DNA of 40,510 nt from Pseudomonadota bacterium (GTDB taxonomy: Bacteria; Pseudomonadota; Gammaproteobacteria; Burkholderiales; REEB80): assembly GCA_028873515.1 (NCBI GenBank), contig JAGWIG010000022.1:1-40510 (forward strand), given 5' to 3'. The translations under genes were made by a program, and so were the position numbers. Positions 1-9,485 of the stretch are shown here, piece after piece (position 1 is the first letter of the stretch; each line of letters opens with the position of its first letter). Under the pieces are notes generated by a model. It was not told where the DNA came from. It searched no databases and saw nothing but the letters and a program-made list of their open reading frames with translations.

Positions 1-357
1 GGCCCCCCAGATAGTCGGCGCAGCAATTTGGATTTTCCTGTGGTAGACAGATCTCGGGTTTTTAACTGTATTGATATCATGCGCCCCATGGCCGAAAAAC
101 GTCAGATATCCATTGCTCAGATTGCTCTGGCCTGGCTGCTGATGCAACCCGCCATTTCTTCGGTGATAATAGGTGCTAGAAACCTGGAACAACTCAAGGA
201 CAATATTGCGGCCACAGACATAAGCCTGAGCGAGGAAGAGTACTCCGCATTAAATAAAATCAGCCAGTTATCACCGGAGTATCCGGGCTGGATGCTGGAC
301 ATGCAGGGAAAATACCGGGACAGCCCTCCCATACGGATTAAACCAGAAATGAGATGA
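1..357 (+). CDS. Aldo/keto reductase, C-terminal part (cut by window start)
   Basis: The reading frame is open from the first base of the window and ends at a TGA at 355-357, so only the last ~118 residues of the protein are visible. The segment SIAQIALAWLLMQPAISSVI followed by an IGARN motif and a stretch with NLEQLKDNIAA is the usual C-terminal signature of aldo/keto reductases: the IGAR segment contributes to NADPH binding, and the preceding helix carries the conserved ALAW. The family reduces aldehydes or ketones with NADPH in the cytoplasm. The catalytic Asp-Tyr-Lys-His residues lie upstream of the window, so activity and subfamily cannot be judged. A TTG at 28 is not the likely start because the frame continues upstream. 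Confidence 0.88.
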   Translation, partial: GPPDSRRSNLDFPVVDRSRVFNCIDIMRPMAEKRQISIAQIALAWLLMQPAISSVIIGARNLEQLKDNIAATDISLSEEEYSALNKISQLSPEYPGWMLDMQGKYRDSPPIRIKPEMR

Positions 358-675
358 GTGTCTTCTCGCTACCCGACTTTTACCTGATCCCTGACTGGAA
401 AAATGAAATATTTTACTGGAACCTGTTGCTCCATGTTCGCGAAATCAACAAGCTTTTAAAATAGTGCGGCCTATTCGTCATTGCGAAGCGCAATTAAGTG
501 CTAAAATGATTCCTGGTCAAATCGCTGAAGCAGGACAAAACGAATGGGTAGGGCGAGGTAAATCTTTATGATTATTTATTTTGGAATCCATGTCTGACTC
601 ATGAAATAAGCTTAAACCTTTTTAATTGAATTTGTAGATATTAAGTCCCAGTAAATTCTACATGAAGGAAAGCCA
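358..675. other. Intergenic stretch with no gene recognised
   Basis: About 320 bases between the reductase stop and the TM2-domain gene. I see no credible ORF, tRNA or strong terminator. A purine-rich AAGGAAAG close before 676 is the ribosome binding site of the next gene. Confidence 0.6.
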
Positions 676-1125
676 ATGGCTGAAATGGTATACTGCCGTG
701 GATGCGGCAAGGAACTTCACCCTTCCGCGCCGATTTGTCCAAATTGCGGTGCCCCGCAACCCATCAAGATGTATGGCTACAAAAACCGGTTCATTGCTGC
801 AGCATTGGCATTTCTGGTTGGTGGCATGGGAATACACAGGTTTTACCTGGGCCAATGGCGGGGACTCTGGTATTTGCTATTCTGCTGGACTGGCATCCCT
901 TCCTTCATTGCCTTTATTGAGGGAATCGTTTTTCTGATGACTAACCAGTATAGCTGGGATCACCGTTACAACAATGATATCAGCTCTCACCCTGGTGGCC
1001 TGACTGTCGCCCTATTAATCCTTGCTGCACTATTAGGATTGACTGCATTTATCAGTCTTATTAGTCATGTTTTACTCCCTACCATTCATGAATATGTCTA
1101 TACAGGAGTACAAACCCATATCTGA
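676..1125 (+). CDS. Zinc-ribbon TM2-domain membrane protein
   Basis: A 149-residue protein. Residues ~5-27 form a zinc ribbon with two CxxC pairs (CRGC and CPNC), and residues ~33-90 form a TM2 domain: a basic N-terminal segment, a first hydrophobic helix containing GGMGIHRFYLG, the characteristic G-x-H-x-F-Y-x-G motif, then a second helix. A further hydrophobic helix lies at ~108-132. The start at 676 has AAGGAAAG upstream. TM2 proteins with an N-terminal zinc ribbon are common in bacteria but mostly uncharacterised, so no function is assigned beyond integral membrane location. Flanking genes on both sides are on the same strand but too far away to suggest an operon. Confidence 0.85.
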   Translation: MAEMVYCRGCGKELHPSAPICPNCGAPQPIKMYGYKNRFIAAALAFLVGGMGIHRFYLGQWRGLWYLLFCWTGIPSFIAFIEGIVFLMTNQYSWDHRYNNDISSHPGGLTVALLILAALLGLTAFISLISHVLLPTIHEYVYTGVQTHI

Positions 1126-1306
1126 GAATCCAGGTCATAACACTTCGCCACGACTTTATCGTGATTCATAAGTTTGATAGAATGTGGAATTGGTTTATTA
1201 TTTACGCGGCTATGCGGCTCTGGATGTCTTTTTTCACGTGATCAGATTTCCCCTTCCTGCCAGACCTGATGAACTACATTTTCGGCTAAAGCTTCTGGAT
1301 GACTGA

Positions 1307-2641
1307 ATGACTGTATTTTCAAGAAACATAAAATACATCCGCATGATTAGCCGCATGTGGCCAAGCTATCTGATTTTCTGGGGAGGCGGAATCGGGATAG
1401 CCATTGCTGCTACAATTCTGGCGAAGGGAGGTGAATACGCCTATCTTGCCATTCATCGACTCATCGATACCAGCCCTTTTATTCCCATTTTTCTGGCACC
1501 ATGCGGTTTTGCGTTATGTGCATGGCTCACACGACGCTTTTTTCCAGGTATCCAGGGAAGCGGCATCCCTCAAACCATTGCTGCCTTGCAACTTGAGAAT
1601 CCTGAAGAGCGTAAGGTACTGCTTTCTTTACGTATTGCATTCAGCAAAATGTTTATTACCTTGCTAGGGCTTTTTTCAGGAGCTTCGATTGGAAGGGAAG
1701 GTCCTACCGTTCAGATCGGATCTTCAATCATGTATGCCATGGGTGGCTGGATGAAAATTCGTCAGCGTACCCTCGAAAAAGCCCTGATTCTTGCAGGCGG
1801 GGCTGCAGGAATTGCTGCTGCATTCAACACCCCACTGGCTGGGGTTGTTTTCGCAATCGAAGAATTAAGCCGAAATTTTGAAGAACGTACAAGTGGCACA
1901 GTCATTACTGCCATCATTATAGCCGGGATCACTTCATTGGCATTAATGGGGAATTATTCATATTTTGGCCATACTGCTGCTGCGCTCAATACCCCGCGAG
2001 ACTGGGTAGCTGTTCCCTTCTGCGGAATTATCGGAGGACTTCTCGGTGGAATCTATAGCCGAATACTTTTGATTGCAGCAAAGGGGTTGCCAGGAAAATT
2101 CGGTGATTTCATGCGCGAAAAACCTGTCCGGTTTGCCTTGGTTTGTGGCATTGCCATCGGAATTATCGGATTTCTTTCACATAACTCCACTTACTGCACC
2201 GGCTACAACGAAGCCCGGACTATTGTCGAAGGGAAAGGGGTCATGCCTGCCAGTTTTGGCATCCTTAAAATGCTTGCTTCCATCATATCGTATGCAAGTG
2301 GAATACCAGGCGGCATCTTTTCTCCTTCACTAGCAGTAGGCGCCGGATTCGGGGCCAACCTGGCACAAATCATTCCATATGCTCCGCCAGCTGCCATCAT
2401 CATGCTAGGCATGGCTGCCTACTTTGCCGGGGTAGTTCAGGCGCCCATTACTGTCTTTGTCATCGTGACTGAAATGACGGATAACCATAATATGGCCATC
2501 CCCCTCATGGCCGTATCTCTCATCGCTACTGCCACCTCCAAGATGATTTGTAGAGAACCGATTTACAAAGCCCTCTCAGAACGGTTTATCCAAAAACAAG
2601 CCAAACCGGCTGCAGTTGATATCACTAGTGAAATGGGCTAA
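1307..2641 (+). CDS. ClC-family chloride/proton antiporter
   Basis: A 444-residue polytopic inner-membrane protein with all ClC hallmarks: GSGIP at ~84-88 (Ser85 is the expected chloride-coordinating serine), GREGP at ~129-133 (Glu131 is the gating glutamate), and GGIFSPSLAVGA further on. The segment FAIEELSRNF keeps the second glutamate (~186) that corresponds to the internal proton-transfer glutamate of the E. coli ClC exchanger, so a 2Cl-/H+ antiporter is more likely than a pure channel. The length matches the bacterial core without C-terminal CBS domains. The ATG at 1307 has only a weak Shine-Dalgarno; ATG codons slightly downstream are alternatives. Known roles of the family are acid resistance and chloride or fluoride homeostasis; the fluoride subtype is not indicated. 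Confidence 0.93.
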   Translation: MTVFSRNIKYIRMISRMWPSYLIFWGGGIGIAIAATILAKGGEYAYLAIHRLIDTSPFIPIFLAPCGFALCAWLTRRFFPGIQGSGIPQTIAALQLENPEERKVLLSLRIAFSKMFITLLGLFSGASIGREGPTVQIGSSIMYAMGGWMKIRQRTLEKALILAGGAAGIAAAFNTPLAGVVFAIEELSRNFEERTSGTVITAIIIAGITSLALMGNYSYFGHTAAALNTPRDWVAVPFCGIIGGLLGGIYSRILLIAAKGLPGKFGDFMREKPVRFALVCGIAIGIIGFLSHNSTYCTGYNEARTIVEGKGVMPASFGILKMLASIISYASGIPGGIFSPSLAVGAGFGANLAQIIPYAPPAAIIMLGMAAYFAGVVQAPITVFVIVTEMTDNHNMAIPLMAVSLIATATSKMICREPIYKALSERFIQKQAKPAAVDITSEMG

Positions 2642-3193
2642 ATAAGCATTACTGCTTTCAAGCACAACCAGTTCCTTTTTGTCCGCCCATCCGATTCACT
2701 CAGAAATTTCGCCCCTAAAAACCCTCATAACTTTCCCTGCCACTCTTCCCCATTAGATTGCCAGCATATGGCGCCATGCGCCATTCCTCCTCACTCATCC
2801 AAAACAATATTTGTATAAATATATTTTTCATAATAGAATTTAAGCCTGATCCCTGTAACCTTGGCTATCAGGACATGGGAATTCCGACGAAATGCTGCAG
2901 GAATTCCCAGAACGGCCTGGAATAAATGCCATGAGGGACAAAGGCTGCATTTTTACTTGATATCCTTGATTATCAAGCCATCCAGGGGATCATTAATTTA
3001 CTCTGGACAGTTTGGCATTGCAAAGGCGCTCAGGAAAAACATTCTTCGCCAAAACGCAATGTTAGCCGAGTTGAATCGGCCATCATGAATCATCATCACG
3101 AACTGGCATGAGCGCCAACCCGAAATTCAAAATGCATTAACGGTCAAAGTCCGGGGATATCAAATCCGGATACAGGCCTTTACCTGATGAGTT
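2642..3193. other. Intergenic stretch upstream of the sucrose operon
   Basis: About 550 bases. A 75-codon frame at 2861-3088 has no recognisable product and lies in sequence without coding character. The stretch must contain the promoter for fructokinase and the sucrose genes, but I cannot point to convincing -35/-10 boxes. Confidence 0.5.
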
Positions 3194-4156
3194 ATGGAAA
3201 TTACCCAAGAAAACCAGTTGGCCATTTCATGTGAAACCCAGTCGGCACGTAACGTTATTTTATTTGGCGAGGCTGTCATTGATGTATTCCCGGAAAAAAA
3301 CATTCCAGGCGGAGCCCCATTCAATGTCGCACGGCATTTGCGGGCGTTTGGACTTAACCCCATTTTAATCACCCGTACCGGAAACGATAGGGCGCGGCAT
3401 ATCCTGCTGAACGACATGGAAAAATTTCAGATGGATACGCGTGGAATACAATGCGACACCCGCCACCCTACCGGGCGCGTTATTATCCAGGAAGAAATAC
3501 ACCAGCACCAATTCGAAATACTGCCCAATCAGGCCTATGACTACATCCATGCAGGACTTGCCCGTCTTGTTAGCCTTTCTGCTCACCCTGACATCCTATA
3601 TTTTGGCACCCTTGCCCAACGAACAAAAACATCACGCAGAGCCCTGAACCTGCTTTTGAACAGCATTTCCAGCCCCAAGATGCTGGATGTCAATTTACGC
3701 AAGCCATGGATTGATGCCAGCACGCTGCATCGCGCCCTGCATCAGGCTGATATCCTGAAAATCAACGATGAGGAACTTACGGTCACGGCCAAGCTCCTGC
3801 ACATGGATTCAGAGGGGATTATTGATCGTGCTTTTCAGCTCATGCAACGATATCCACTTCAGCAAATCATTGTCACCTGTGGCCAGGAAGGTGCATGGCT
3901 TCTGAATCAGGACGGTACCGAATGTCATGTTGATCCTGTCCACCTGCACAATCCGCTCATGGACACAATAGGCGCAGGAGACGGGTTTTCTGCCGTTTTC
4001 ATACTGGGATTACTGAACCATTGGCCAGTCCCCCTTTCACTTTCACGTGCCAATGATTTTGCTGCAGAACTTTGCTGCATACGGGGCGCAATACCCCAGG
4101 ATGACAAATTCTATCAGCCGTTCAGGAAAAAATGGGGGCTAGTTGTTGAAAAATAA
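3194..4156 (+). CDS. Fructokinase (PfkB/ribokinase family)
   Basis: A 320-residue sugar kinase that phosphorylates fructose to fructose-6-phosphate with ATP in the cytoplasm. Visible motifs are the N-terminal FGEAVIDVFP strand, the PGGAPFNVARHLRAFG substrate-binding loop typical of fructokinases, and the C-terminal PfkB signature DTIGAGDGFSA with catalytic Asp263. The length suits the family. The gene overlaps the sucrose-phosphate synthase start by about 14 bases, so the two are translationally coupled. Linkage of fructokinase with sucrose-phosphate synthase and sucrose synthase is known in several sucrose-accumulating proteobacteria, where it recovers the fructose released by sucrose synthase. 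Some PfkB enzymes use other sugars, but the context makes fructose by far the likeliest substrate. Confidence 0.9.
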   Translation: MEITQENQLAISCETQSARNVILFGEAVIDVFPEKNIPGGAPFNVARHLRAFGLNPILITRTGNDRARHILLNDMEKFQMDTRGIQCDTRHPTGRVIIQEEIHQHQFEILPNQAYDYIHAGLARLVSLSAHPDILYFGTLAQRTKTSRRALNLLLNSISSPKMLDVNLRKPWIDASTLHRALHQADILKINDEELTVTAKLLHMDSEGIIDRAFQLMQRYPLQQIIVTCGQEGAWLLNQDGTECHVDPVHLHNPLMDTIGAGDGFSAVFILGLLNHWPVPLSLSRANDFAAELCCIRGAIPQDDKFYQPFRKKWGLVVEK

Positions 4157-6335
4157 AATAGCTGATACGCCATTATATATCATGATGTTAAGCATACATG
4201 GGCTTATCCGCGGCCACGAAATGGAGTTGGGGCGTGATGCAGATACAGGAGGTCAGATTACCTATGTTACTGAGCTCATCCGAGCTTTGGGGCGGAATCC
4301 GGGAGTGGATAATGTCGATCTTGTCACGCGATTGATTGAAGACCCGAAAATTTCTTCTGATTACGCCCAGCCGGAAGAGCAACTAAGCAACAATACCCGT
4401 ATCATCCGGCTTCCATTCGGCCCCAGACGATATCTACATAAAGAAGTGCTCTGGAATTACCTTGATCTGATGGTCGACAAATGCCTGCTCTGGATGCGTC
4501 AGCAACCTCGTCTTCCAGATTTTATCCATACCCATTATGCTGATGCAGGATATGTAGGACTTCAGCTTTCGAAACTCCTTGGAATCCCTCTTGCCCATAC
4601 CGGTCATTCCCTGGGCCGATGCAAAAAAGCCAGGCTGATTGCTTCAGGCCGTAAAGAACGGGTGTTGGACAAGCAATTCAATTTCCCACGCCGAATCGAG
4701 TCAGAAGAAGCCATTCTTGCCCATGCTTCAATCGTCATTACCAGCACAAAACAGGAAGCCATGGATCAATATGGCCTGTATGAAAATTTTCGTCCACGCC
4801 TATTCATGGTTATTCCTCCTGGAACCGATACTTCCCGCTTCTCTCCCCCAGGAAAAAGGAATCCTCCGGTCAATGCAATCTCAATGGTAGACCGTTTCCT
4901 GCACGAACCTGAAAAACCGATTATATTGACTATCTGTAGACCAGATTCACGAAAAAACCTACATCGCCTCATTTGCGCTTATGGCGAAGATACTGAACTG
5001 CAAGAAGCAGCAAATCTCGTTATTATTGCTGGGAACAGGGAAGATTTGCGGGAAATGGATGAAGCCGAGCAAACCGTCCTTACCGACTTGTTATTCAGCA
5101 TAGACAGGTATGATTTATATGGAAAAGTTGCCCTTCCCAAACATCATTCGTGTGAAGATATTCCTGACTTGTATCGTCTTGCGGCACAGCGCCATGGCAT
5201 ATTCATTAATCCTGCCCTAACAGAACCATTTGGTCTTACGTTGATTGAAGCCGCTGCTAGCGGACTCCCCGTGATAGCAACCGAAGAAGGAGGGCCAACT
5301 GATATTATCGCGAACTGTCATAATGGGATTCTTGTCAATCCCCTGGACACGAACTCCATTTCCAATGCACTCAAATCAGCCTTGAATAACCCTCGGCAAT
5401 GGAAAAAATGGTCTAAAAACGGGATTACAGGGGTACGGCAGCATTATAGCTGGGATGCACACGTCAGCAGCTATCTGAAACAACTGCACCGCCTGCTTCG
5501 CCGGGAAAGAAAACAGATTCGTCGTGATATCGCTCTTTTCCAGCATCATGGGAAATCCCCCTTGCCCTTCAGCCATCATGTCATGATCTCCGATATCGAC
5601 AATACACTTCTCGGAGATAGAGAAAGCCTGTCCCAACTGGTCGAATGGATCCGTATACGGAGCCAAACCATGGCATTCGGAATTGCCACAGGCCGTTCAC
5701 TGGAGAGTACTGTCCGAACCCTCAAGGAATGGAAGGTTCCCATCCCTGATCTCCTGATTACTTCGGTAGGCAGTGAAATCCATTACGGAAAAACCTTACA
5801 GCCCGATCTCGGCTGGAAATTTCATATCCGTTATAAATGGCGTCGTTGCGCAATTCTTGAAGCGCTAAAAGACATCCCGGGAATCAGCCTGCAGCCTGAT
5901 GATAACCAAAGAGAATTTAAATTGAGCTATTATGTTGATCAACCGGTTGCAACCTCGATTGACGACATCGCGCAACTTCTCAAAAAGCTGAATCTCCATG
6001 CCAAGCTGATTCACTCTCATGGTGAATTTCTGGATGTCCTGCCTGTCCGGGCATCAAAAGGCCTTGCAATCCGGTATCTTGCCTACAAATGGGGACTCCC
6101 CCTGAAAAGTTTTCTTGTAGCAGGTGATTCGGGCAATGATACAGAAATGCTTCTTGGGGATACGCTTGGTGTTGTTGTTGGAAACTATAGCCCCGAACTT
6201 CATCATCTTAAAGGCCAGACCCAGATTTATTTCGCCCAAAAGCATTTTGCAGCAGGCATCCTGGAAGGTCTTGCCTATTATGGTTTTGCGGACAAAAACC
6301 GAAATAACTTATCCTTGGAACATTTTAATGATTGA
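4143..6335 (+). CDS. Bifunctional sucrose-phosphate synthase / sucrose-phosphate phosphatase
   Basis: A 730-residue fusion. Residues ~14-455 are a GT4 glycosyltransferase: SIHGLIRGHEMELGRDADTG at the N-terminus is the SPS signature (including the GG that follows), and the E-x7-E motif starts at Glu361 (EPFGLTLIE). Residues ~478-715 are a HAD-type sucrose-phosphatase: SDIDNTLLGD (nucleophile Asp484, acid/base Asp486), IATGRS, SVGSEIHYG, a lysine in ASKG, and GDSGNDTEM. Because all HAD motifs are kept, the phosphatase half is probably active. The enzyme would join UDP-glucose and fructose-6-P and dephosphorylate the product to sucrose, a compatible solute. The start taken is TTG 4143 after a GGGGG run and overlapping fructokinase; ATG 4182 just before the conserved SIHG is an equally possible start. 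Confidence 0.92.
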   Translation: MLKNKIADTPLYIMMLSIHGLIRGHEMELGRDADTGGQITYVTELIRALGRNPGVDNVDLVTRLIEDPKISSDYAQPEEQLSNNTRIIRLPFGPRRYLHKEVLWNYLDLMVDKCLLWMRQQPRLPDFIHTHYADAGYVGLQLSKLLGIPLAHTGHSLGRCKKARLIASGRKERVLDKQFNFPRRIESEEAILAHASIVITSTKQEAMDQYGLYENFRPRLFMVIPPGTDTSRFSPPGKRNPPVNAISMVDRFLHEPEKPIILTICRPDSRKNLHRLICAYGEDTELQEAANLVIIAGNREDLREMDEAEQTVLTDLLFSIDRYDLYGKVALPKHHSCEDIPDLYRLAAQRHGIFINPALTEPFGLTLIEAAASGLPVIATEEGGPTDIIANCHNGILVNPLDTNSISNALKSALNNPRQWKKWSKNGITGVRQHYSWDAHVSSYLKQLHRLLRRERKQIRRDIALFQHHGKSPLPFSHHVMISDIDNTLLGDRESLSQLVEWIRIRSQTMAFGIATGRSLESTVRTLKEWKVPIPDLLITSVGSEIHYGKTLQPDLGWKFHIRYKWRRCAILEALKDIPGISLQPDDNQREFKLSYYVDQPVATSIDDIAQLLKKLNLHAKLIHSHGEFLDVLPVRASKGLAIRYLAYKWGLPLKSFLVAGDSGNDTEMLLGDTLGVVVGNYSPELHHLKGQTQIYFAQKHFAAGILEGLAYYGFADKNRNNLSLEHFND

Positions 6336-8718
6336 CGATCTTATCCGTTATGCTGAAGAAAACCGGGATACGCTCTATGCCCTGCTGCGCCGCTACCAGG
6401 CACAGGAAAGACCATTTCTGCTGCACTCAGATCTGCAGCGCGAATTCAAAACACTATCTCAAGCCCATAATGCCGGTCAAATTGACTGCCCCGTACTGGA
6501 ATCATATGTCCAGCATTTCCAGGAAGGGATATTCAACGCGCCCTGGGCATATTTTTCAGTAAGGGAACATATCGCCAGATGGCGTTACCTGCGTATTCAC
6601 ATTGAACACCTTCTTCCAGAGGAAATCAGCGTATCCGAATTTCTCCATTTCAAGGAAGAGCAAGTTCTGCCCGGGCAAAAAGACCGTCAAGTTCTTGAAA
6701 TTGATTTTAGCGCATTTAACCGGGATTTTCCCCATCTTCAGGAAACCCGCTCCATCGGTCAGGGCGTATCCTTTCTCAATCGACAGTTGTCCAGCCAGAT
6801 GTTCAGGCCTTCTAGTGAACTCGAATCCAAACTCCTGCATTTTCTGGGAGTGCATGCCATAGATGGTCAACCTCTGATGGTTGGCGAGCAAATCCAGAAC
6901 GTAACAAAATTACGTGAAGCCTTGCGAATAGCCCAGGGCAGACTTGAAGGCTTCAATGAAGTCACTCCCTGGGAAAACTTTTCACAGTACCTGCGAAACC
7001 TGGGATTTCTCCCAGGCTGGGGCAATACTGCGGGAAGAGTTTCAAAAACCATGGGTCTTCTCGCTGAAATCCTTGAAGCCCCGTCTCCCGATTCACTGGC
7101 CACCTTTCTTGCCTGTGTGCCAATGGTTTCCCGCCTGCTTATCCTTTCTCCCCACGGTTATTTTGGACAGGATCATGTTCTGGGTCTACCGGATACCGGT
7201 GGGCAGGTTGTGTACATACTCGATCAGGTACGTGCCCTTGAAAAGGAAATGCGCGAAAGACTGGCTATCCAGGGTGTAACCACGGAACCCAAAATCCTCA
7301 TTATTACAAGGCTCATCCCTGAGGCTCAGGACACAACCTGCAACCAACGCATGGAAAAAGTTAGCGGCTGTGAAAATACTTACATCCTGAGAGTCCCTTT
7401 CCGCCATTCGAATGGGGAAATTGTTCCCCACTGGATCTCCCGATTTGAGATATGGCCGTTCCTGGAAAATTTTGCGATCGATGTGGAAAAAGAAGCCCTG
7501 GCAGAACTTGGAAGCCGGCCTGATCTCATCATTGGCAATTATTCAGATGGAAATCTTGTAGCTTCAGTTTTAAGCAAACGCCTGGGAGTCACCCAATGCA
7601 ATATTGCCCATGCCCTGGAAAAAACCAAATATCTTCATTCAGATCTTTATTGGGAAAAAAATGATCCGCATTACCATTTTTCATGCCAGTACACAGCAGA
7701 TCTCATTGCCATGAATGCTGCAGACTTTATCATCACCAGCACTTATCAGGAAATTGCGGGAACTGAAAAAAGCATTGGACAGTATGAAAGCTATATCTCG
7801 TTCACCATGCCTGGGCTTTATCGGGTTATAAACGGAATCAACCTCTTTGATCCAAAATTCAATATCGTCTCACCTGGCGTAGATGTAAAAGTCTATTTCC
7901 CGTATACAGAAAAATCCAGAAGGATGAAATCCCTGATTCCTGAAATCGAAACCCTGCTCTTTGATTCAGATTCCAAGCCATTCGTCCGCGGAAACCTAAA
8001 AAACCATGAAAAACCCCTCCTATTCATGATGGCGCGGCTTGATCACGTCAAAAACCTGACTGGCTTCATACAATGGTACGGTTCTTCACAAAGGCTGCGC
8101 AATCTCGCCAATCTAGTCATTGTCGGAGGGCATATCAATCCCGACCAATCCTCTGATCATGAAGAAAAACAGCAGATTCAGCGCATGCATGAATTAATGG
8201 ATCAGTACAGGCTAGATAGCCATGTACGCTGGCTAGGCCTGCGCCTTGATAAAAATCTTGCAGGAGAACTCTATCGGGTCATCGCCGATTTACATGGGGC
8301 ATTTGTCCAGCCTGCACTGTTTGAGGCCTTCGGATTGACCATACTTGAAGCCATGTCCTGTGGCTTGCCCACCTTTGCAACCCAATACGGGGGCCCCCTG
8401 GAAATCATCCAGAACAACAAGTCAGGGTTTCATATCGACCCGACGGATGGGGAAGCCTGTGTAAACCAGATTGCTGATTTTTTAATTCGCTCCCGAAAAA
8501 ACCCAGGTGAATGGAAACGGGTTTCGCAAGGTGCAATTGACCGGATCGAAAGCCGCTATACCTGGAAGCTATATGCTGAAAGAATGATGTCCCTGTCAAG
8601 GATTTATGGGTTCTGGAAATTCGTAAATGGACTTGAGCGCGAAGAAGCAACCCGATATCTTGACATGTTCCATTATCTGCAGCTTCGACCCATGGCTGCA
8701 GCGATAAAAGGGCAATGA
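6328..8718 (+). CDS. Sucrose synthase
   Basis: A 796-residue GT4 enzyme, the normal length for sucrose synthase, catalysing the reversible reaction sucrose + NDP = NDP-glucose + fructose. The N-terminal ~270 residues form the regulatory domain. The GT-B core begins with LSPHGYFGQDHVLGLPDTGG, the classic sucrose synthase motif, and the C-terminal half has FEAFGLTILEAMSCGLPTFA with the E-x7-E pair at Glu666/Glu674. The start chosen is ATG 6328, which overlaps the preceding stop by 8 bases and gives the expected N-terminus; the frame is open further upstream, but that extension lies inside the phosphatase domain of the previous gene. Together with the two genes before it, this forms a sucrose turnover operon. 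Confidence 0.93.
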   Translation: MIDDLIRYAEENRDTLYALLRRYQAQERPFLLHSDLQREFKTLSQAHNAGQIDCPVLESYVQHFQEGIFNAPWAYFSVREHIARWRYLRIHIEHLLPEEISVSEFLHFKEEQVLPGQKDRQVLEIDFSAFNRDFPHLQETRSIGQGVSFLNRQLSSQMFRPSSELESKLLHFLGVHAIDGQPLMVGEQIQNVTKLREALRIAQGRLEGFNEVTPWENFSQYLRNLGFLPGWGNTAGRVSKTMGLLAEILEAPSPDSLATFLACVPMVSRLLILSPHGYFGQDHVLGLPDTGGQVVYILDQVRALEKEMRERLAIQGVTTEPKILIITRLIPEAQDTTCNQRMEKVSGCENTYILRVPFRHSNGEIVPHWISRFEIWPFLENFAIDVEKEALAELGSRPDLIIGNYSDGNLVASVLSKRLGVTQCNIAHALEKTKYLHSDLYWEKNDPHYHFSCQYTADLIAMNAADFIITSTYQEIAGTEKSIGQYESYISFTMPGLYRVINGINLFDPKFNIVSPGVDVKVYFPYTEKSRRMKSLIPEIETLLFDSDSKPFVRGNLKNHEKPLLFMMARLDHVKNLTGFIQWYGSSQRLRNLANLVIVGGHINPDQSSDHEEKQQIQRMHELMDQYRLDSHVRWLGLRLDKNLAGELYRVIADLHGAFVQPALFEAFGLTILEAMSCGLPTFATQYGGPLEIIQNNKSGFHIDPTDGEACVNQIADFLIRSRKNPGEWKRVSQGAIDRIESRYTWKLYAERMMSLSRIYGFWKFVNGLEREEATRYLDMFHYLQLRPMAAAIKGQ

Positions 8719-8966
8719 GGGCTGGTTCTGTTTAGAATCTAGGCTTTACAGCACGCTTACACAAACCCATCCCTCATCACCCGGATTAATTTACCAGAAA
8801 GCATTTGGACAGGTAGCTACACCACCGGGTATATGGAATCATAAGGGAGCGGGTACTTCCAACCTTCACATGATTGTCCCGCTGTCTTCCCTAAGACTCA
8901 TCCATCCTCAGGCAATGCAGCCTTGAAGAATGCATGTAAATTTGCAGTACCCCTGTTTGGCCCATT

Positions 8967-9485
8967 TCAATTCTTGACTTCTTCCCAGGCTTTTTGTGCA
9001 GATGGCGGCAAATGATCCATATGCTTCAGAAAAAGGGCCAGTGTCCAGATTTGCCCAGAGGTTAAGGAATTACGGAATGAAGGCATCGCTGTCAGCCGGA
9101 TCCCGTGTTCAACTTTCCAGAAAGTTACTCCTTCAGGATCATCTTCCACTCCATCAGTAGCCAATTGCGGGGGTTTCTGATAAAGCCCTTTGGCTATATC
9201 CGAAGCTGCGGGAGTGCCTTGCGCAGTACCATGGCATATTGCGCAGTTTTTGGCATAAAGCTGTATTCCAGCGATAAGGTTGGCAGCAGTCAATGGAACT
9301 GGGTCAGGCACTTTTGGCGCTTCCCTTTTCAATGTAGCACGCAGGGATGTCTTGGCCATCCAGTACTCCAGCTTACTCGGTGTTGCATCAGCATTAGCTG
9401 GAATCAAACCACTGTGTATCAGAACATAGGCTCCCAGCAACAGGATACCCAGAGTAGCCCCAACGCCCAATGCAAAGCCCTTCAT
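8967..9485 (-). CDS. Membrane-anchored mono-haem cytochrome c (class I)
   Basis: A 172-residue protein with an N-terminal hydrophobic segment (residues ~4-25) acting as signal anchor or signal peptide, then a cytochrome c fold. The haem-attachment motif CAICH is at residues 81-85 (His85 proximal ligand) and Met134 in the segment TAMPSF is the probable distal ligand. The start ATG at 9485 is preceded by a strong GAGGAG ribosome binding site. It should act as a periplasmic electron carrier or a subunit of a respiratory complex, but no oxidase genes flank it. It is transcribed away from the OmpR/QseBC-like pair, with ~380 bases between the starts, so co-regulation is possible but unproven. Confidence 0.9.
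   Translation of the reverse strand: MKGFALGVGATLGILLLGAYVLIHSGLIPANADATPSKLEYWMAKTSLRATLKREAPKVPDPVPLTAANLIAGIQLYAKNCAICHGTAQGTPAASDIAKGLYQKPPQLATDGVEDDPEGVTFWKVEHGIRLTAMPSFRNSLTSGQIWTLALFLKHMDHLPPSAQKAWEEVKN

Noticed and set aside
6124-6327. 68-residue N-terminal extension of sucrose synthase
   Set aside because: It lies inside the phosphatase domain of the preceding gene in another frame; ATG 6328 gives the normal sucrose synthase N-terminus and length.
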